The notes: generated by a model not told the origin, from the sequence alone. Shown: positions 1 through 9,179, counted from the stretch's first letter. The stretch is DNA of 64,000 bases from Cellulosimicrobium sp. ES-005 (GCF_040448685.1 NZ_CP159290.1:620001-684000); one strand, 5' to 3'. Program-made: numbers and translations.

Positions 1-1139
1 TGTGCCTGGTCGGGGTTCTGCGCGACGGACGCGAGCGACGTCGGCGGGTACGTGCGAGCGAGCGCGTCGAGCGTCGCGCGCGCCGGCTCGACGCGGGCGA
101 GGACCTCGCTCGCGCGCTGGTCGGTCTCGTCGAGCACCTGCGGGGCGCGCGCCTGGAGGTCGCGCAGCTCGTCGAAGGTGCGCGACTGGGCGTCGAGGGA
201 CGCCGCGACCTCGTCGCACAGCGCGACGATGCGGGCCATCGCGTCCCGGGCCTGCGGCTCGGTCTCGGGGCGGTCGTCGTCGAGCTGCTGGCGCAGCATG
301 AACGCCTCGGAGACCTTCTGCTTGCCCTCGGCGAGCGCGGCGGAGAACTGTCGCGTCGCCTCGAGGCCGAACTGGGCCTGCGCGAAGCCGAGCTCCTGCT
401 CCGAGGTCTTCACGGCGTCGTCGATCGCGACGAGCGCGGCGCTCGCGCGCCGGTTGAGCTCGTCGGTGGGCAGGGCCGCGAGACCACCCTCCGCAGGGAC
501 CCCGCCCGGGGTGGTGCGGCGGCGCTTCGCGACCGACCGGACGACCAGCACGACCACGAGGACGAGCACGCCGAGGCCGAGCAGGACCCAGAACCAGGAC
601 ACGCCCCCGGAGCCCTGGCTCGCGCCGCGCGCGACCTCGGTCGCGGCGATCGCGGCGCCCGCCCAGTCGTCGTCCCGCAGCTCGTCCTCCACCGCGGCGG
701 AGATCCGGTCCAGCTCGGCGTCGGTGAGGGACACGTTGTTGTCGTAGGAGAGCCCGTAGCGGCGGTCCTCGGTCGCGACGGCGAGCAGCAGGTCGTCCAC
801 GCCGAGCCCGGACGCGTTCGCCGTGGCGTTCGCCCAGTCGACGCCGTCCATGCCGTCGAAGCTCGCGACGTACACGACGAAGAGCTGGAGGTCGGTGTCC
901 TGCGCGAGGCGGTCGAGCGCGTCCTGGACCGCGTCGGTCCGGTCGCCGAGCACGCCGTCGGGGTCGGTGATCTCGTCGGCGACGTCCATCGGGGCCACAG
1001 CGTGGGCGGTCGCGGCGGGGAGGAGCAGGGCGAGGCCGGTCACGAGGGCGACGAGCGCCGCCGCGACGAGGGCGAGCGACGCGCGCGCGCCACGGTCCGC
1101 GGCGGCGCGGGGGAGCGAGGGACGGTGGGCCGTGCTCAC
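1..1139 (-). CDS. TPM-domain membrane protein (partial, C-terminus beyond window)
   Basis: The N-terminus has a basic stretch, a hydrophobic core and an AHA-type signal-peptidase site (LLPAATAHA), so it is exported. A TPM domain follows, with the typical pattern of opening 'DEITDPDGVLG', then 'LQLFVVYVASFDG', then 'YDNNVSLTDAELDRI'. After a Gly-rich linker there is one transmembrane segment near positions 525-570, then a cytoplasmic tail that looks like a long coiled coil rich in Ala, Glu, Gln and Arg. TPM proteins are membrane-anchored, and some have phosphatase activity or assist photosystem repair; in actinobacteria the role is unknown. The start is a GTG at 1139, chosen because it gives the complete signal peptide. 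The gene runs off the left edge, so the C-terminus is not seen. Confidence 0.85.
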   Translation of the reverse strand, partial: MSTAHRPSLPRAAADRGARASLALVAAALVALVTGLALLLPAATAHAVAPMDVADEITDPDGVLGDRTDAVQDALDRLAQDTDLQLFVVYVASFDGMDGVDWANATANASGLGVDDLLLAVATEDRRYGLSYDNNVSLTDAELDRISAAVEDELRDDDWAGAAIAATEVARGASQGSGGVSWFWVLLGLGVLVLVVVLVVRSVAKRRRTTPGGVPAEGGLAALPTDELNRRASAALVAIDDAVKTSEQELGFAQAQFGLEATRQFSAALAEGKQKVSEAFMLRQQLDDDRPETEPQARDAMARIVALCDEVAASLDAQSRTFDELRDLQARAPQVLDETDQRASEVLARVEPARATLDALARTYPPTSLASVAQNPDQA

Positions 1140-1281
1140 GCGCCGATCCTTTCCCAGCCCCTGGGGTCCCGCAATCGGGGCCGGGGCGCCGTGGGGCGCA
1201 CCGCCGTCGGCCGGCACGACGGCGGAGGCCCGCCTCCCTCTCGGGGAGACGGGCCTCGTGACGCTCGACCGGTGCGGTCGG

Positions 1282-3480
1282 TCACCCGCAGGTCAGCGCC
1301 GCGTAGGGCGCGCTGACCTCGCTCGTGACGCCTCCGGCGACCGCGCTGACGACAGCGTCGCCCGCCGCCACCGAGGCGGCGCGCACCGCGAACGACTGGT
1401 ACGCGTTCGCGCCCGGGGCGACGCTCGCGACGGTGCGCGACCCGAACGGCGTCGAGAGCGTCACCGCGAGCGGCGCGTCGCCGCCGTTGGTCGCCCGGAC
1501 CGCGACGTACGCCGTGCCCGCGAGGCAGCGCGTCGTGGCCTCGACCGTGACGTCGGCCTCCGCGGGGAGGTCGGTCGGGTACGCCACGACCTGCGGGGAC
1601 GCGAACGAGCCGACGGCGGGAGCGCCCGTGTCGTTGACGACGTGCTCGATGCCGCCCGACCCGTTGAGGAAGACGCTCGTCATCGACCGGAACGTCACGC
1701 CTGCGCGGACGGGCGCCTGGATGCCGCTCGCGACGCGCACGTCGACGCCCTGGTTGAAGAACGAGTACACGCCCAGCCCGACGGCGTCGTGCCGCCGGAC
1801 GTGGTCGCCCACCCGGTACGACGCGTACCCCGTGCGGTCGCCGTCCATGAACGCGGCCTGGCTCGGCACGTCGTAGGGGATCTCGCTCTGGTAGAAGACC
1901 GTGCGGCCGCGCTCGCCGTTCCAGATCGTCTGGTTCTTCTGGTAGTGCTCGACGAACAGGCCCGTGGCGGTCACGTCGTCGCCGTTCACGACGACGCCGT
2001 GGTCGCCCGTGTTCTGGTCCCACCCGATGCCGCTGCCGTGGTCCCCGCGCCAGGCCCAGATGTGGTCGAGCAGCACGTGGTCGCTGTTGACCTCGATGCT
2101 CGTCGTCGCCTTGCCGACCCACGGCCCGCCGACGCGGACGAACACGTCGGTGAGCGTCGTCGGGTCGGCGGCGTCCGCCACGTGCGCGTCCGCCGGACCG
2201 ACGCGCACGAGGACGTCCGACTCGACGGGTCCGGCGTCGACCGTGATGCCCGCCACCTTCACGCCCGCGACGTCGCCGATCTCCAGCGCCGCGGTGCCCG
2301 ACGTCGGGGCGAGGGACGCGTAGCCGAGGCCGAGCACGACCGTGTCGGGGTTCTCGACGCGGATCGCCTCGTCGAGGTGGTAGACGCCGGGCGTGAGCAG
2401 GAGGTTCTTGCCGGTCGCGAGGGCCGCGTTGATCTCCGCCGCCGAGTCGCCCTCGTGGGCGACGAAGAAGGCGTCGAGGGAGAGCTTCTGGCCCGCGTCG
2501 GCGTCGGTCGACCAGTCGACGCCGCGCGTCTCGGTCCGCGCGTGCGGCACGAACACGGCGAGGTCCTCGCCGTCACGGAACAGGAACGGCGCCTCCCGGC
2601 TCAGCGGGGTCGTGTCGAGCGTCGTCTTGTTGCCGGTGGTGCCGTCGGGCCGGGGGCCGAAGTCCGTGGCCGGGGCGCCCTCGACGCCGGAGAACACCAT
2701 GTTCCACACGCCGCCGTCCCAGGTGCCGACCTCGGAGTTGCGCGTGTACCACTGCTGCTGCGAGCCAGTCACGAGGCGGCCCGAGACGCGCGAGTTGGCG
2801 AGGTAGCCGCCGCTCGCGTACTCGCCGAAGCGGCCGAAGACCGTGAGGTCGCCCTGGATGTCGACCCGGCGCAGCGGCGCGGCCTGCGACACCGCGAACC
2901 GGAGCTGGTGCGGGTCGGTGATCCCCGCCGGGAACGGGCGGTTCACGTCCTCGTCGACCGGGCGCTGGATCGGGTTGATCGCCACGTTGCTCAGCGAGCG
3001 CCAGAAGCGCGTCAGCGAGCCCGGGTCCTGGCAGCTCCACGGGTTGTTCGGGCAGCTCACGACCGGCTGCACGCTCAGCGCGCCGTTGATGAGCACGTCG
3101 TCCGGCTGCGCGCCGAGGCCGGCGATCGCGGTGTAGTAGCCGACCTCCGCGTTGACGATCCCCGTCGCCGTCGCGGGGTCGTCTTGGCCGGACGCGTCGC
3201 CGTAGACGCCGGGCTCGAAGAACACGGCGTGCCGGTCCTGGCTGAACTCCGCCTCGTCGTTGATCGACGCGAGGTAGGTGTTGATCTGGTCCACCGACCA
3301 CGAGTCGTCGATGAAGACGACGTTCGGTCCGAGGTCGGGGTCGGTGGCCGGGGCGGCCGTCGCGGGGGCGCCAAGCGCCACGCCCGTCGCGGCCACGGCG
3401 AGCGCCGCCACGCCCGCACCGGCGGCGCGGGCTCGACGGGCTGTCCTGCCCGCGCCGGGGATGGTCGTCGAGAGGGTCAC
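1282..3480 (-). CDS. secreted right-handed beta-helix protein, GH55/pectate-lyase-like fold
   Basis: A 732-residue exported protein. Starting at the GTG at 3480 puts an AAGGAG box about ten bases upstream and gives a clean signal peptide ending ATAAPA. The body resembles a family that databases often label 'coagulation factor 5/8' or 'adenylyl cyclase', although nothing here supports either name. It shows two beta-helix-like halves ('FFEPGVYGDASG', 'SQQQWYTRNSEVGTWDGG', then 'NLLLTPGVYHLDEAIRV', 'VVLGLGYASLAP'), which recalls GH55 exo-beta-1,3-glucanases. The last 100 residues look like an Ig-type beta-sandwich ending in Cys-Gly. A polysaccharide substrate is inferred from the fold and from the CelR-like operator upstream; no catalytic residue can be assigned. 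It is transcribed alone. Confidence 0.8.
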   Translation of the reverse strand: MTLSTTIPGAGRTARRARAAGAGVAALAVAATGVALGAPATAAPATDPDLGPNVVFIDDSWSVDQINTYLASINDEAEFSQDRHAVFFEPGVYGDASGQDDPATATGIVNAEVGYYTAIAGLGAQPDDVLINGALSVQPVVSCPNNPWSCQDPGSLTRFWRSLSNVAINPIQRPVDEDVNRPFPAGITDPHQLRFAVSQAAPLRRVDIQGDLTVFGRFGEYASGGYLANSRVSGRLVTGSQQQWYTRNSEVGTWDGGVWNMVFSGVEGAPATDFGPRPDGTTGNKTTLDTTPLSREAPFLFRDGEDLAVFVPHARTETRGVDWSTDADAGQKLSLDAFFVAHEGDSAAEINAALATGKNLLLTPGVYHLDEAIRVENPDTVVLGLGYASLAPTSGTAALEIGDVAGVKVAGITVDAGPVESDVLVRVGPADAHVADAADPTTLTDVFVRVGGPWVGKATTSIEVNSDHVLLDHIWAWRGDHGSGIGWDQNTGDHGVVVNGDDVTATGLFVEHYQKNQTIWNGERGRTVFYQSEIPYDVPSQAAFMDGDRTGYASYRVGDHVRRHDAVGLGVYSFFNQGVDVRVASGIQAPVRAGVTFRSMTSVFLNGSGGIEHVVNDTGAPAVGSFASPQVVAYPTDLPAEADVTVEATTRCLAGTAYVAVRATNGGDAPLAVTLSTPFGSRTVASVAPGANAYQSFAVRAASVAAGDAVVSAVAGGVTSEVSAPYAALTCG

Positions 3481-3544
3481 GGTGGGTGTTCTCCTTCGAA
3501 CAGGGGGCCGGCACAGCGCGCCGACGCCGGCGCGACGTCGCGCC

Positions 3545-3590
3545 GATGCGGGGAGCCTAGGGCACAACTGACTGTCTTGTCAGTAACTTC
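3545..3590 (-). promoter_or_regulatory. predicted sigma-A promoter of the beta-helix gene, with internal inverted repeat
   Basis: On the minus strand a CTGACA -35 box and a TAGGCT -10 box are separated by 18 bases. The -35/spacer overlaps a perfect inverted repeat, ACTGAC-N6-GTCAGT, at 3567-3584. The predicted transcript would have a leader of about 65 bases before the GTG at 3480. Confidence 0.55.
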
Positions 3591-3591
3591 C

Positions 3592-3605
3592 TGGGAGCGC
3601 TCTCA
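3592..3605. promoter_or_regulatory. CelR/LacI-type operator
   Basis: TGGGAGCGCTCTCA differs at one base from the known 14-bp palindrome TGGGAGCGCTCCCA bound by CelR (LacI family) upstream of cellulase genes in Thermobifida and related actinobacteria. It lies immediately upstream of the predicted -35 box of the beta-helix gene. CelR releases DNA when it binds cellobiose, so the gene may be induced by oligosaccharides. The regulator is not in this window. Confidence 0.7.
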
Positions 3606-3623
3606 CATCGTGGGACGTGCGCC

Positions 3624-3677
3624 GAGTGCTGGGGATCTGTCGGCAGAACCGCCCCGGACGACACATCCCCAGCACTC
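3624..3677. terminator. long hairpin at 3' end of XPB helicase gene
   Basis: Arms 3624-3641 and 3660-3677 pair over 17 of 18 bases (core GAGTGCTGGGGAT) around an 18-base loop. There is no U-tract, as is usual for actinobacterial terminators. It lies just past the stop codon at 3696. Confidence 0.6.
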
Positions 3678-3695
3678 AACGGAGCGGGGGCCTCG

Positions 3696-5375
3696 TCACT
3701 GCACGACGCCCAGGTCCTCCGCGTCGACGATGCGATAGGCGTACCCCTGCTCCGCCAGGAACCGCTGGCGGTGGGCCGCGAAGTCCTGGTCGACCGTGTC
3801 GCGCGCGACGACGGCGTAGAAGTGCGCGGTGCGGCCGTCGGACTTGGGCCGCATGACGCGGCCGAGGCGCTGGGCCTCCTCCTGGCGCGACCCGAACGAC
3901 CCGGACACCTGGATCGCGACCGAGGCCTCCGGCAGGTCGATGGAGAAGTTCGCGACCTTCGACACGACGAGCCGCGAGATCTCGCCCGAGCGGAACGCGT
4001 CGAACAGGCGCTGGCGCTCGCGGACCGTCGTCGCGCCCGTGATGAGCGGCGCGTCGAGGTGCTGCGACAGCTCCTCGAGCTGGTCGAGGTACTGGCCGAT
4101 CACGAGCACCTGGTCGTCCGGGTGCTGCGCGACGATCTGCTCCACGACCCGGTTCTTGCCCGCGGCGGTCGCGGCGAGCCGGTACTTGTCCTCGGGCTCG
4201 GCGACGGCGTACGTCATGCGGTCGGACTCGGGCAGCGTGAGGCGCACCTCGACGCAGTCGGCGGGCGCGATGTAGCCCTGCGCCTCGATGTCCTTCCACG
4301 GGGCGTCGTACCGCTTGGGCCCGATGAGCGAGAACACCTCGTCCTCCCGGCCGTCCTCGCGCACGAGCGTCGCGGTGAGCCCGAGGCGGCGGCGCGCCTG
4401 CAGGTCCGCCGTCATGCGGAAGATCGGCGCGGGCAGCAGGTGCACCTCGTCGTACACGACGAGCCCCCAGTCGCGCGCGTCGAGCAGCTCGAGGTGCGTG
4501 TACACGCCCTTCCGCTTGGTCGTCAGCACCTGGTAGGTCGCGATCGTGACGGGCTTGATCTCCTTGCGCGCGCCGGAGTACTCGCCGATCTCGTCCTCGG
4601 TGAGCGTCGTGCGCCGCACGAGCTCGTCGCGCCACTGGCGCGCGCTCACCGTGTTCGTCACCAGGATGAGCGTCGTCGTCCCGGACTTCGCCATCGCGCC
4701 CGCGCCGACGATCGTCTTGCCCGCGCCGCACGGCAGCACGACGACGCCGCTCCCGCCGTGCCAGAACCCGTCCACCGCCTGCGCCTGGTACGGGCGCATC
4801 TCCCAGGGCTTCGGCTCCTCGCCCTCGGCGCGGGGCGGCGTCGTCGGGCTGAGCGCGATGGCGTGCTTCTCGCCGTCGACGTACCCCGCGAGGTCCTCGG
4901 CGGGCCAGCCGAGCTTCACGAGGACCTGCTTGAGGTGGCCGCGCTCGGACGGGTGCACGACGACGGTCGTGTCGTCGATCCGCTCGCCCACCAGGCCGGC
5001 GGTGCGCTTGGACTTGAGCACCTCGGCGAGGACGGCGCGGTCCGTCGCCTCGAGCACGAGCCCGTGCGTCGGGTGCTGCGCGAGCGTGAGCCGCCCGTAC
5101 CGCGACATCGTCTCCGCGACGTCGATGAGCAGCGCGTGGGGCACGGGGTAGCGCGAGTACTCGATGAGCGTGTTGACGACCTGCTCGACGTCGTGCCCGG
5201 CCGCGCGCGCGTTCCACAGCCCGAGCGGCGTGAGCCGGTAGGTGTGGACGTGCTCGGGGGCGCGCTCCAGCTCGGCGAACGGCGCGATCGCCCGGCGCGC
5301 GTCGTCGGCGCGCGGGTGGTCGACCTCGAGCAGGAGCGACTTGTCGCTCTGGACGATGAGAGGTCCGTCGGTCAT
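3696..5375 (-). CDS. XPB/Rad25-type DNA repair helicase (SF2)
   Basis: A 559-residue bacterial XPB helicase, the usual length for actinobacterial members. An N-terminal damage-recognition-like region (about residues 1-190) precedes the helicase core: Walker A PCGAGKT near 215-221, DEVH box near 309-312, motif III TAT near 334, and motif VI with QRLGR near 500. Characterised bacterial XPB is a 3'-5' ATP-dependent helicase; its role in repair is inferred from the eukaryotic homologue. An AAGGAG box sits six bases before the ATG. The next gene upstream on the same strand encodes the helicase-associated protein that commonly accompanies XPB in actinobacteria, with a repeat-rich hairpin between them. 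Confidence 0.93.
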   Translation of the reverse strand: MTDGPLIVQSDKSLLLEVDHPRADDARRAIAPFAELERAPEHVHTYRLTPLGLWNARAAGHDVEQVVNTLIEYSRYPVPHALLIDVAETMSRYGRLTLAQHPTHGLVLEATDRAVLAEVLKSKRTAGLVGERIDDTTVVVHPSERGHLKQVLVKLGWPAEDLAGYVDGEKHAIALSPTTPPRAEGEEPKPWEMRPYQAQAVDGFWHGGSGVVVLPCGAGKTIVGAGAMAKSGTTTLILVTNTVSARQWRDELVRRTTLTEDEIGEYSGARKEIKPVTIATYQVLTTKRKGVYTHLELLDARDWGLVVYDEVHLLPAPIFRMTADLQARRRLGLTATLVREDGREDEVFSLIGPKRYDAPWKDIEAQGYIAPADCVEVRLTLPESDRMTYAVAEPEDKYRLAATAAGKNRVVEQIVAQHPDDQVLVIGQYLDQLEELSQHLDAPLITGATTVRERQRLFDAFRSGEISRLVVSKVANFSIDLPEASVAIQVSGSFGSRQEEAQRLGRVMRPKSDGRTAHFYAVVARDTVDQDFAAHRQRFLAEQGYAYRIVDAEDLGVVQ

Positions 5376-5385
5376 GTGTCTCCTT

Positions 5386-5490
5386 GCCGAGGTAGAGCCG
5401 TGGTCGCGCGAGGTGGAGCCGTGGTGCCGCGAGGTCGAGGCGTGGTCGTGACCACGGTTCTCCCTCGCGCTACCAGGGCTCTACCTCGGC
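5386..5490. repeat. composite hairpin with three tandem copies of the word GCGAGGTAGAGCC
   Basis: Outer arms 5386-5399 and 5477-5490 are a perfect 14-bp inverted repeat (GCCGAGGTAGAGCC). Inside the left side are two further diverged tandem copies of the same roughly 21-base unit (5408-5446). A CGTGGTC/GACCACG hairpin caps the centre. The right arm overlaps the stop codon of the upstream gene, so this probably terminates that transcript. The same word recurs at 30067-30137. Confidence 0.75.
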
Positions 5491-7964
5491 GGGGTGTCGG
5501 GGGTGACGGACGCGATGCGGTGGACCGCGACCGTCAGCTCCGCGTCGCGCGCGGGATCCTGCGCGCGCAGCCGTCCCGCGTCGAGGGTGAGCGGTCGGAC
5601 GCGGCGGCGGTCCTGCGAGCCCGTCGGTCCGACGACCTCGAGCCAGACCAGCGCCCCGTCGGCGATCGCCTCGCGCAGCAGACCCAACGCGGCCACCGGG
5701 TCGGATGTTCCCTCCGCAGGGCCGTACCCGTCGGCGCGTCCGTTCGTGCCCGACGGCGTCCGCTCGCCCGCGCGCGTCCCGTCGCCCTCCGCGAGGGCCG
5801 TCCGTCCGGGCCGCCCGCCCGCGCCGTCCCCCGCGCGCTCGGCGGAGCGCGCGTCCTCCGCGCGCAGGCGGGCGACGAGGTCCGCGAACCGCTGCGTGCG
5901 CTCGGCGGCGCCGCCCGGCTCGTCGACGCGCGCCCCGGAACCGGGGACGACGCCGGTCCGCACGCGCCCGCCCGCGCGCCGCCCCGCGGTGGCGACCCGG
6001 CCGCGTCGGGACGGTGCGACGCCGTCGGGAGCGCCCCGCCGGCCGGCCCGGTCCGCGACGAGCACACGCCCGTCCGGGCCCTCGACGACCGCCGGCACGC
6101 CGCGGGCGCGCAGCGCCTCCTGGAGCTCCCCGGCGGGCGCGGCCGACGCGAGCACGGTCGGCGCGAGGAGCACGAGGCCCAGCCCGCGCAGCGCCGGGTC
6201 CTCCGCGATCCCCGCGAGCAGCACCGGGTCCTCCGCGCGCACGTACGACGACGCCGTCCCCACGCGGACCCGGCCGTGGCGGCGCGCCGTGTCGCGCACC
6301 AGGTACTCGAGCGGCTGCGGCACGGGGGTGCGCGAGTGCGCGGCGAGCTCGGCGAGGAGCTCGTCGGCCGTCGCGCCGCGGTCGAGCGCGCGCAGGACGG
6401 AGTCGGGTGTGAACCGGACCGTCGTCGCGGCGCCGCGCGACTCGACGTCCGCCGCGACCTCGACGAGCCGCTCGAGCGTGCGCGACGGCCGCCCCGGTAC
6501 GATGCCCGTGAGGTCGCCCTGGAGCAGCAGGTCGTCGACCTCGGCCGGGAGCACCGCCTCGAAGGCGGCGCCGAGGTCCGTCGGGCCGGTCCCGGACGAC
6601 GCCTGCACGTCGTCGGCACCGAGGAGGACACGTCCCGGGGGAGCGAGCGCGCCCGCACCGGTGACCCCGAGCAACGCGGCCTCGCGCAGCAGCCCCGCGA
6701 CGGCCTGCTCCGGTGGCACCGCCCGCGGCGTGCGCCACCGCAGCACCGCGACGACGTCGGCCGCGGCGAGCGGGCGCCCGGGGGCGAGGTCGAGGACGTC
6801 CAGGACGGACCGCCGCAGCCGGGGCACCCAGGGGCGCCACAGCTCCGGGTCGAGCGCGGCGCGCAGGGCGCCCTTCTCGTCGCGGCTGCCCACGAGCCAG
6901 GGGGTGCGGCGCGAGCGCCACCAGCCGCGGGCGAGCGTCGCCCAGCGGTCGCCCAGGTCGTCGTCGAGCCAGTCCTCCGCGGCGAGCGTCGGGGCGAACG
7001 TGGGCGGGTCGTCGCCGTCGTCGGCCACGAGCCCCGCCGCCGCGGCCAGCTCGACGACCGCGGCCGCCGTCGGGTCGTCGACCTCGAGCGCGACGGCGGC
7101 CCGCCGCAGGTCGCGCACCCCGAGCCCGCCGGCGCGCAGGACGCCCGGCGGGTGCTCGGTCCAGTGCGTCACGAGCCGCGCGACGAGCCGCACGGCCTCG
7201 AGCCCGGCGCTCGCGGACTCCGCGTCGACCGTCGCGGGCGGGAGGTCGCGGACGTCCGGGACCGGAGGAGCCGTCCGGACGTCGCGATGGGTGCGGCCAC
7301 CGCGCAGGGCGAGCCCGACCTCGCGCGGCAGCACGACGTGCCGCTCGTCCGTCGCACGCAGGTAGCCGTGCTCGACGAGCCAGTCCGTCGCGCGCCGCGC
7401 GGACGCGTCCGCGCGGGGGGCGACGCCGACGGGCGGTCCCCACGTCAGCGCGTCGAGGATCGCCCGGGTGCCGGGCGGGGCGTCGTCGGGCAGGTCGCCC
7501 CTCCCCGCCGCGCCCGCGTCGCCCGCGGCGAGGGCCGCGACGGGGCCGAGGCCGGCGGGGTGAGAGCCGAGGACCTCCGCGACGCCCGGCGCCGGGCGGA
7601 ACCCGGCCGACCGTGCGCCGGGGGTCCAGACGAGCGCGAGCTCGTCGAGGAGGGCGAGCGCGGAGGTGACACGCGCGCGGTCGACGCCCGTCGCCCGCGC
7701 GACCGCCGCCGCCGTCGCGGGCGACCCCACGGAGTCGAGCACCAGCACCGCCTCCAGGACGTGGAGCGTCAGCTCGTCCAGCCCGGCGAGCGCACGCTCC
7801 AGGCTCGTCCGGTTCATCGCGCGCGCGGCGAGCGAGAGCAGGGTCGAGGGCGACGGCGTCGCGAGGTCGGGCCGCCGCCGGAGCAGCGCGACCAGGGCGG
7901 CGTCGTCGCGCTGGCGCAGCGACTCGCTGTACGTCGGAGCCCGCTCGGGCCGGGAGGTGGCCAT
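5481..7964 (-). CDS. helicase-associated domain protein, XPB partner
   Basis: An 827-residue protein of the actinobacterial family annotated as helicase C-terminal or XPB/Ssl2-like (Helicase_C_3). It lies directly upstream of the XPB gene on the same strand. The N-terminal 200 residues look like winged-helix modules ('SLRQRDDAALVALLRRRPDL', 'LDELTLHVLEAVLVL'). The conserved part near residues 500-640 contains 'LLLQGDLTGIVPGRPSRTLER' and 'VAADVESRGAATTVRFTPDSVLRAL'. No Walker motifs are present, so it is not itself a helicase; a partner or loading role for XPB is inferred. A long Arg/Gly/Ala-rich linker of low conservation separates this part from a C-terminal WYL-like beta-domain. The ATG at 7964 follows a TAACAT box by seven bases, so the mRNA may be leaderless. 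Confidence 0.85.
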   Translation of the reverse strand: MATSRPERAPTYSESLRQRDDAALVALLRRRPDLATPSPSTLLSLAARAMNRTSLERALAGLDELTLHVLEAVLVLDSVGSPATAAAVARATGVDRARVTSALALLDELALVWTPGARSAGFRPAPGVAEVLGSHPAGLGPVAALAAGDAGAAGRGDLPDDAPPGTRAILDALTWGPPVGVAPRADASARRATDWLVEHGYLRATDERHVVLPREVGLALRGGRTHRDVRTAPPVPDVRDLPPATVDAESASAGLEAVRLVARLVTHWTEHPPGVLRAGGLGVRDLRRAAVALEVDDPTAAAVVELAAAAGLVADDGDDPPTFAPTLAAEDWLDDDLGDRWATLARGWWRSRRTPWLVGSRDEKGALRAALDPELWRPWVPRLRRSVLDVLDLAPGRPLAAADVVAVLRWRTPRAVPPEQAVAGLLREAALLGVTGAGALAPPGRVLLGADDVQASSGTGPTDLGAAFEAVLPAEVDDLLLQGDLTGIVPGRPSRTLERLVEVAADVESRGAATTVRFTPDSVLRALDRGATADELLAELAAHSRTPVPQPLEYLVRDTARRHGRVRVGTASSYVRAEDPVLLAGIAEDPALRGLGLVLLAPTVLASAAPAGELQEALRARGVPAVVEGPDGRVLVADRAGRRGAPDGVAPSRRGRVATAGRRAGGRVRTGVVPGSGARVDEPGGAAERTQRFADLVARLRAEDARSAERAGDGAGGRPGRTALAEGDGTRAGERTPSGTNGRADGYGPAEGTSDPVAALGLLREAIADGALVWLEVVGPTGSQDRRRVRPLTLDAGRLRAQDPARDAELTVAVHRIASVTPDTPPR

Positions 7965-8013
7965 CCGTTCGATGTTACGCGCCGGGCCCGGTCCCACGAG
8001 ATCGGTGATCGCG

Positions 8014-8047
8014 GTCGAGATCGGCAGTCAGGACCGCCGATCTCGAC
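8014..8047. terminator. hairpin at 3' end of AbiEi/DUF559-like gene
   Basis: A perfect 12-bp inverted repeat (GTCGAGATCGGC at 8014-8025 with its complement at 8036-8047) around a 10-base loop. The right arm contains the word ACCGCCGATCTCGAC, which recurs in variant form near 9200-9252. Confidence 0.6.
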
Positions 8048-8080
8048 GGAACGTGCCGACCTCGTGCCGGACCGCCGAGC

Positions 8081-9034
8081 TCACAGAGGCGGGAGGAACG
8101 GGTCGGGGCGGAGGCCGCGGACGACGTCGGGCGGGACGTGCCGCAGCACCCGCGCGACGACGTGGGACGGCCGGTCCCGGGAGGTGACGCGCAGCAGGCG
8201 GTTCCCCGTGCGCTCGATCGCCTCCTGCCGCAGCTTCTCCTGGACGAGCACGCGGCCCGGGTCCTCGCGCGGCGCCAGCCCGGACGGGCCGGTGCGGTAC
8301 TTCACCAGGCCGTCGAACTCCAGCAGCAGCCGCCACCGCGTCCAGCCCAGGTCGACCCGCACCGGACCGACCTCGGTGCGGAGCGGCACCTGGGTCTCCG
8401 GGCGCGGCAACCCGGTCCGCAGGAGGACGTACCGCAGCCAGGTCTCGCGGGCCGACTCCGCGCCCGGGTCCGCGAGCTCGAGCACGTGCCGGGCCCGACG
8501 GGATCCGCGACCTCGCGGTGACCGGTCGAGGACGGTCGCGACGTCGGACCGCCGGACGCCCCGCGCGAGCGCCGCGTCCGCCACGACGAGTCCGTCGAGC
8601 GCGGGCATCGTGCGCAGGCAGTCGGCGACGGTGCGCGCGAGCGAGGTCGCGGTGACGCCGCGGATCGTCGCCCGGTCCTCGGCGCCCACCTCGCCGACGT
8701 GCCGCGTCACGTCGCGCGCCGCGGATCCCGACCTGCGGTACGGCTGGACCACGTGGGTCGTCGTGGGGAGTTCCCACACGGGCAGGCCGTGCAGGAGCGC
8801 TGCGGACGCGTGGCTCACGACGGGGTCGGCGCGCAGGGCTCGGGCGACGGCACGGGCTCGGGCGACCGCGAGGGTCCGCGCCGCCGCGAGGGGCGGGACG
8901 TCGGGCGCGGGTGTGTCGCGGTACGCACCGCGCCGCACCCGTTCCCACTCGCCGGTGGCGAGCCGGCGCCGGACCTCTTCCGGGAGGTGCTCGTGCGCGA
9001 GGTGGAGGGGGGTCGGGGGCTCTCGACTCGGCAT
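8081..9034 (-). CDS. AbiEi-like antitoxin-domain / DUF559 nuclease-like protein
   Basis: A 317-residue protein of a family common in Micrococcales. The N-terminal half has an AbiEi-type arrangement: a degraded winged helix ('EWERVRRGAYRD'), then 'VVSHASAALLHGLPVWELP' and 'TSLARTVADCLRTMP'. The C-terminal half is Vsr/DUF559-like, with 'GPVRVDLGWTRWRLLLEFDGLVKYRT' split by its two acidic positions and a final 'LLRVTSRD'. AbiEi proteins are antitoxins of type IV toxin-antitoxin systems, but no AbiEii toxin is adjacent, so a toxin-antitoxin role is not supported. These orphans are usually monocistronic and often duplicated. I chose the ATG at 9034 because the longer form adds only unconserved residues. 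Confidence 0.75.
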   Translation of the reverse strand: MPSREPPTPLHLAHEHLPEEVRRRLATGEWERVRRGAYRDTPAPDVPPLAAARTLAVARARAVARALRADPVVSHASAALLHGLPVWELPTTTHVVQPYRRSGSAARDVTRHVGEVGAEDRATIRGVTATSLARTVADCLRTMPALDGLVVADAALARGVRRSDVATVLDRSPRGRGSRRARHVLELADPGAESARETWLRYVLLRTGLPRPETQVPLRTEVGPVRVDLGWTRWRLLLEFDGLVKYRTGPSGLAPREDPGRVLVQEKLRQEAIERTGNRLLRVTSRDRPSHVVARVLRHVPPDVVRGLRPDPFLPPL

Positions 9035-9179
9035 GGGGAGAGATCGTGCCGTTCCTGAGACCACCGCGGGCCGGGCGGTACCGGAGCTGTGGACGACGAC
9101 CGCGCGGTGCGGAGGTTGTGGACGGCGCCCCGGAGCGTCCCTGTGCCGTTCAGGGCCGCAGCACGCGTTCGGCAGGTTC

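Noticed and set aside
8081-9034. A type IV toxin-antitoxin system
   Set aside because: Only the AbiEi-like half is present; no AbiEii nucleotidyltransferase gene is adjacent.
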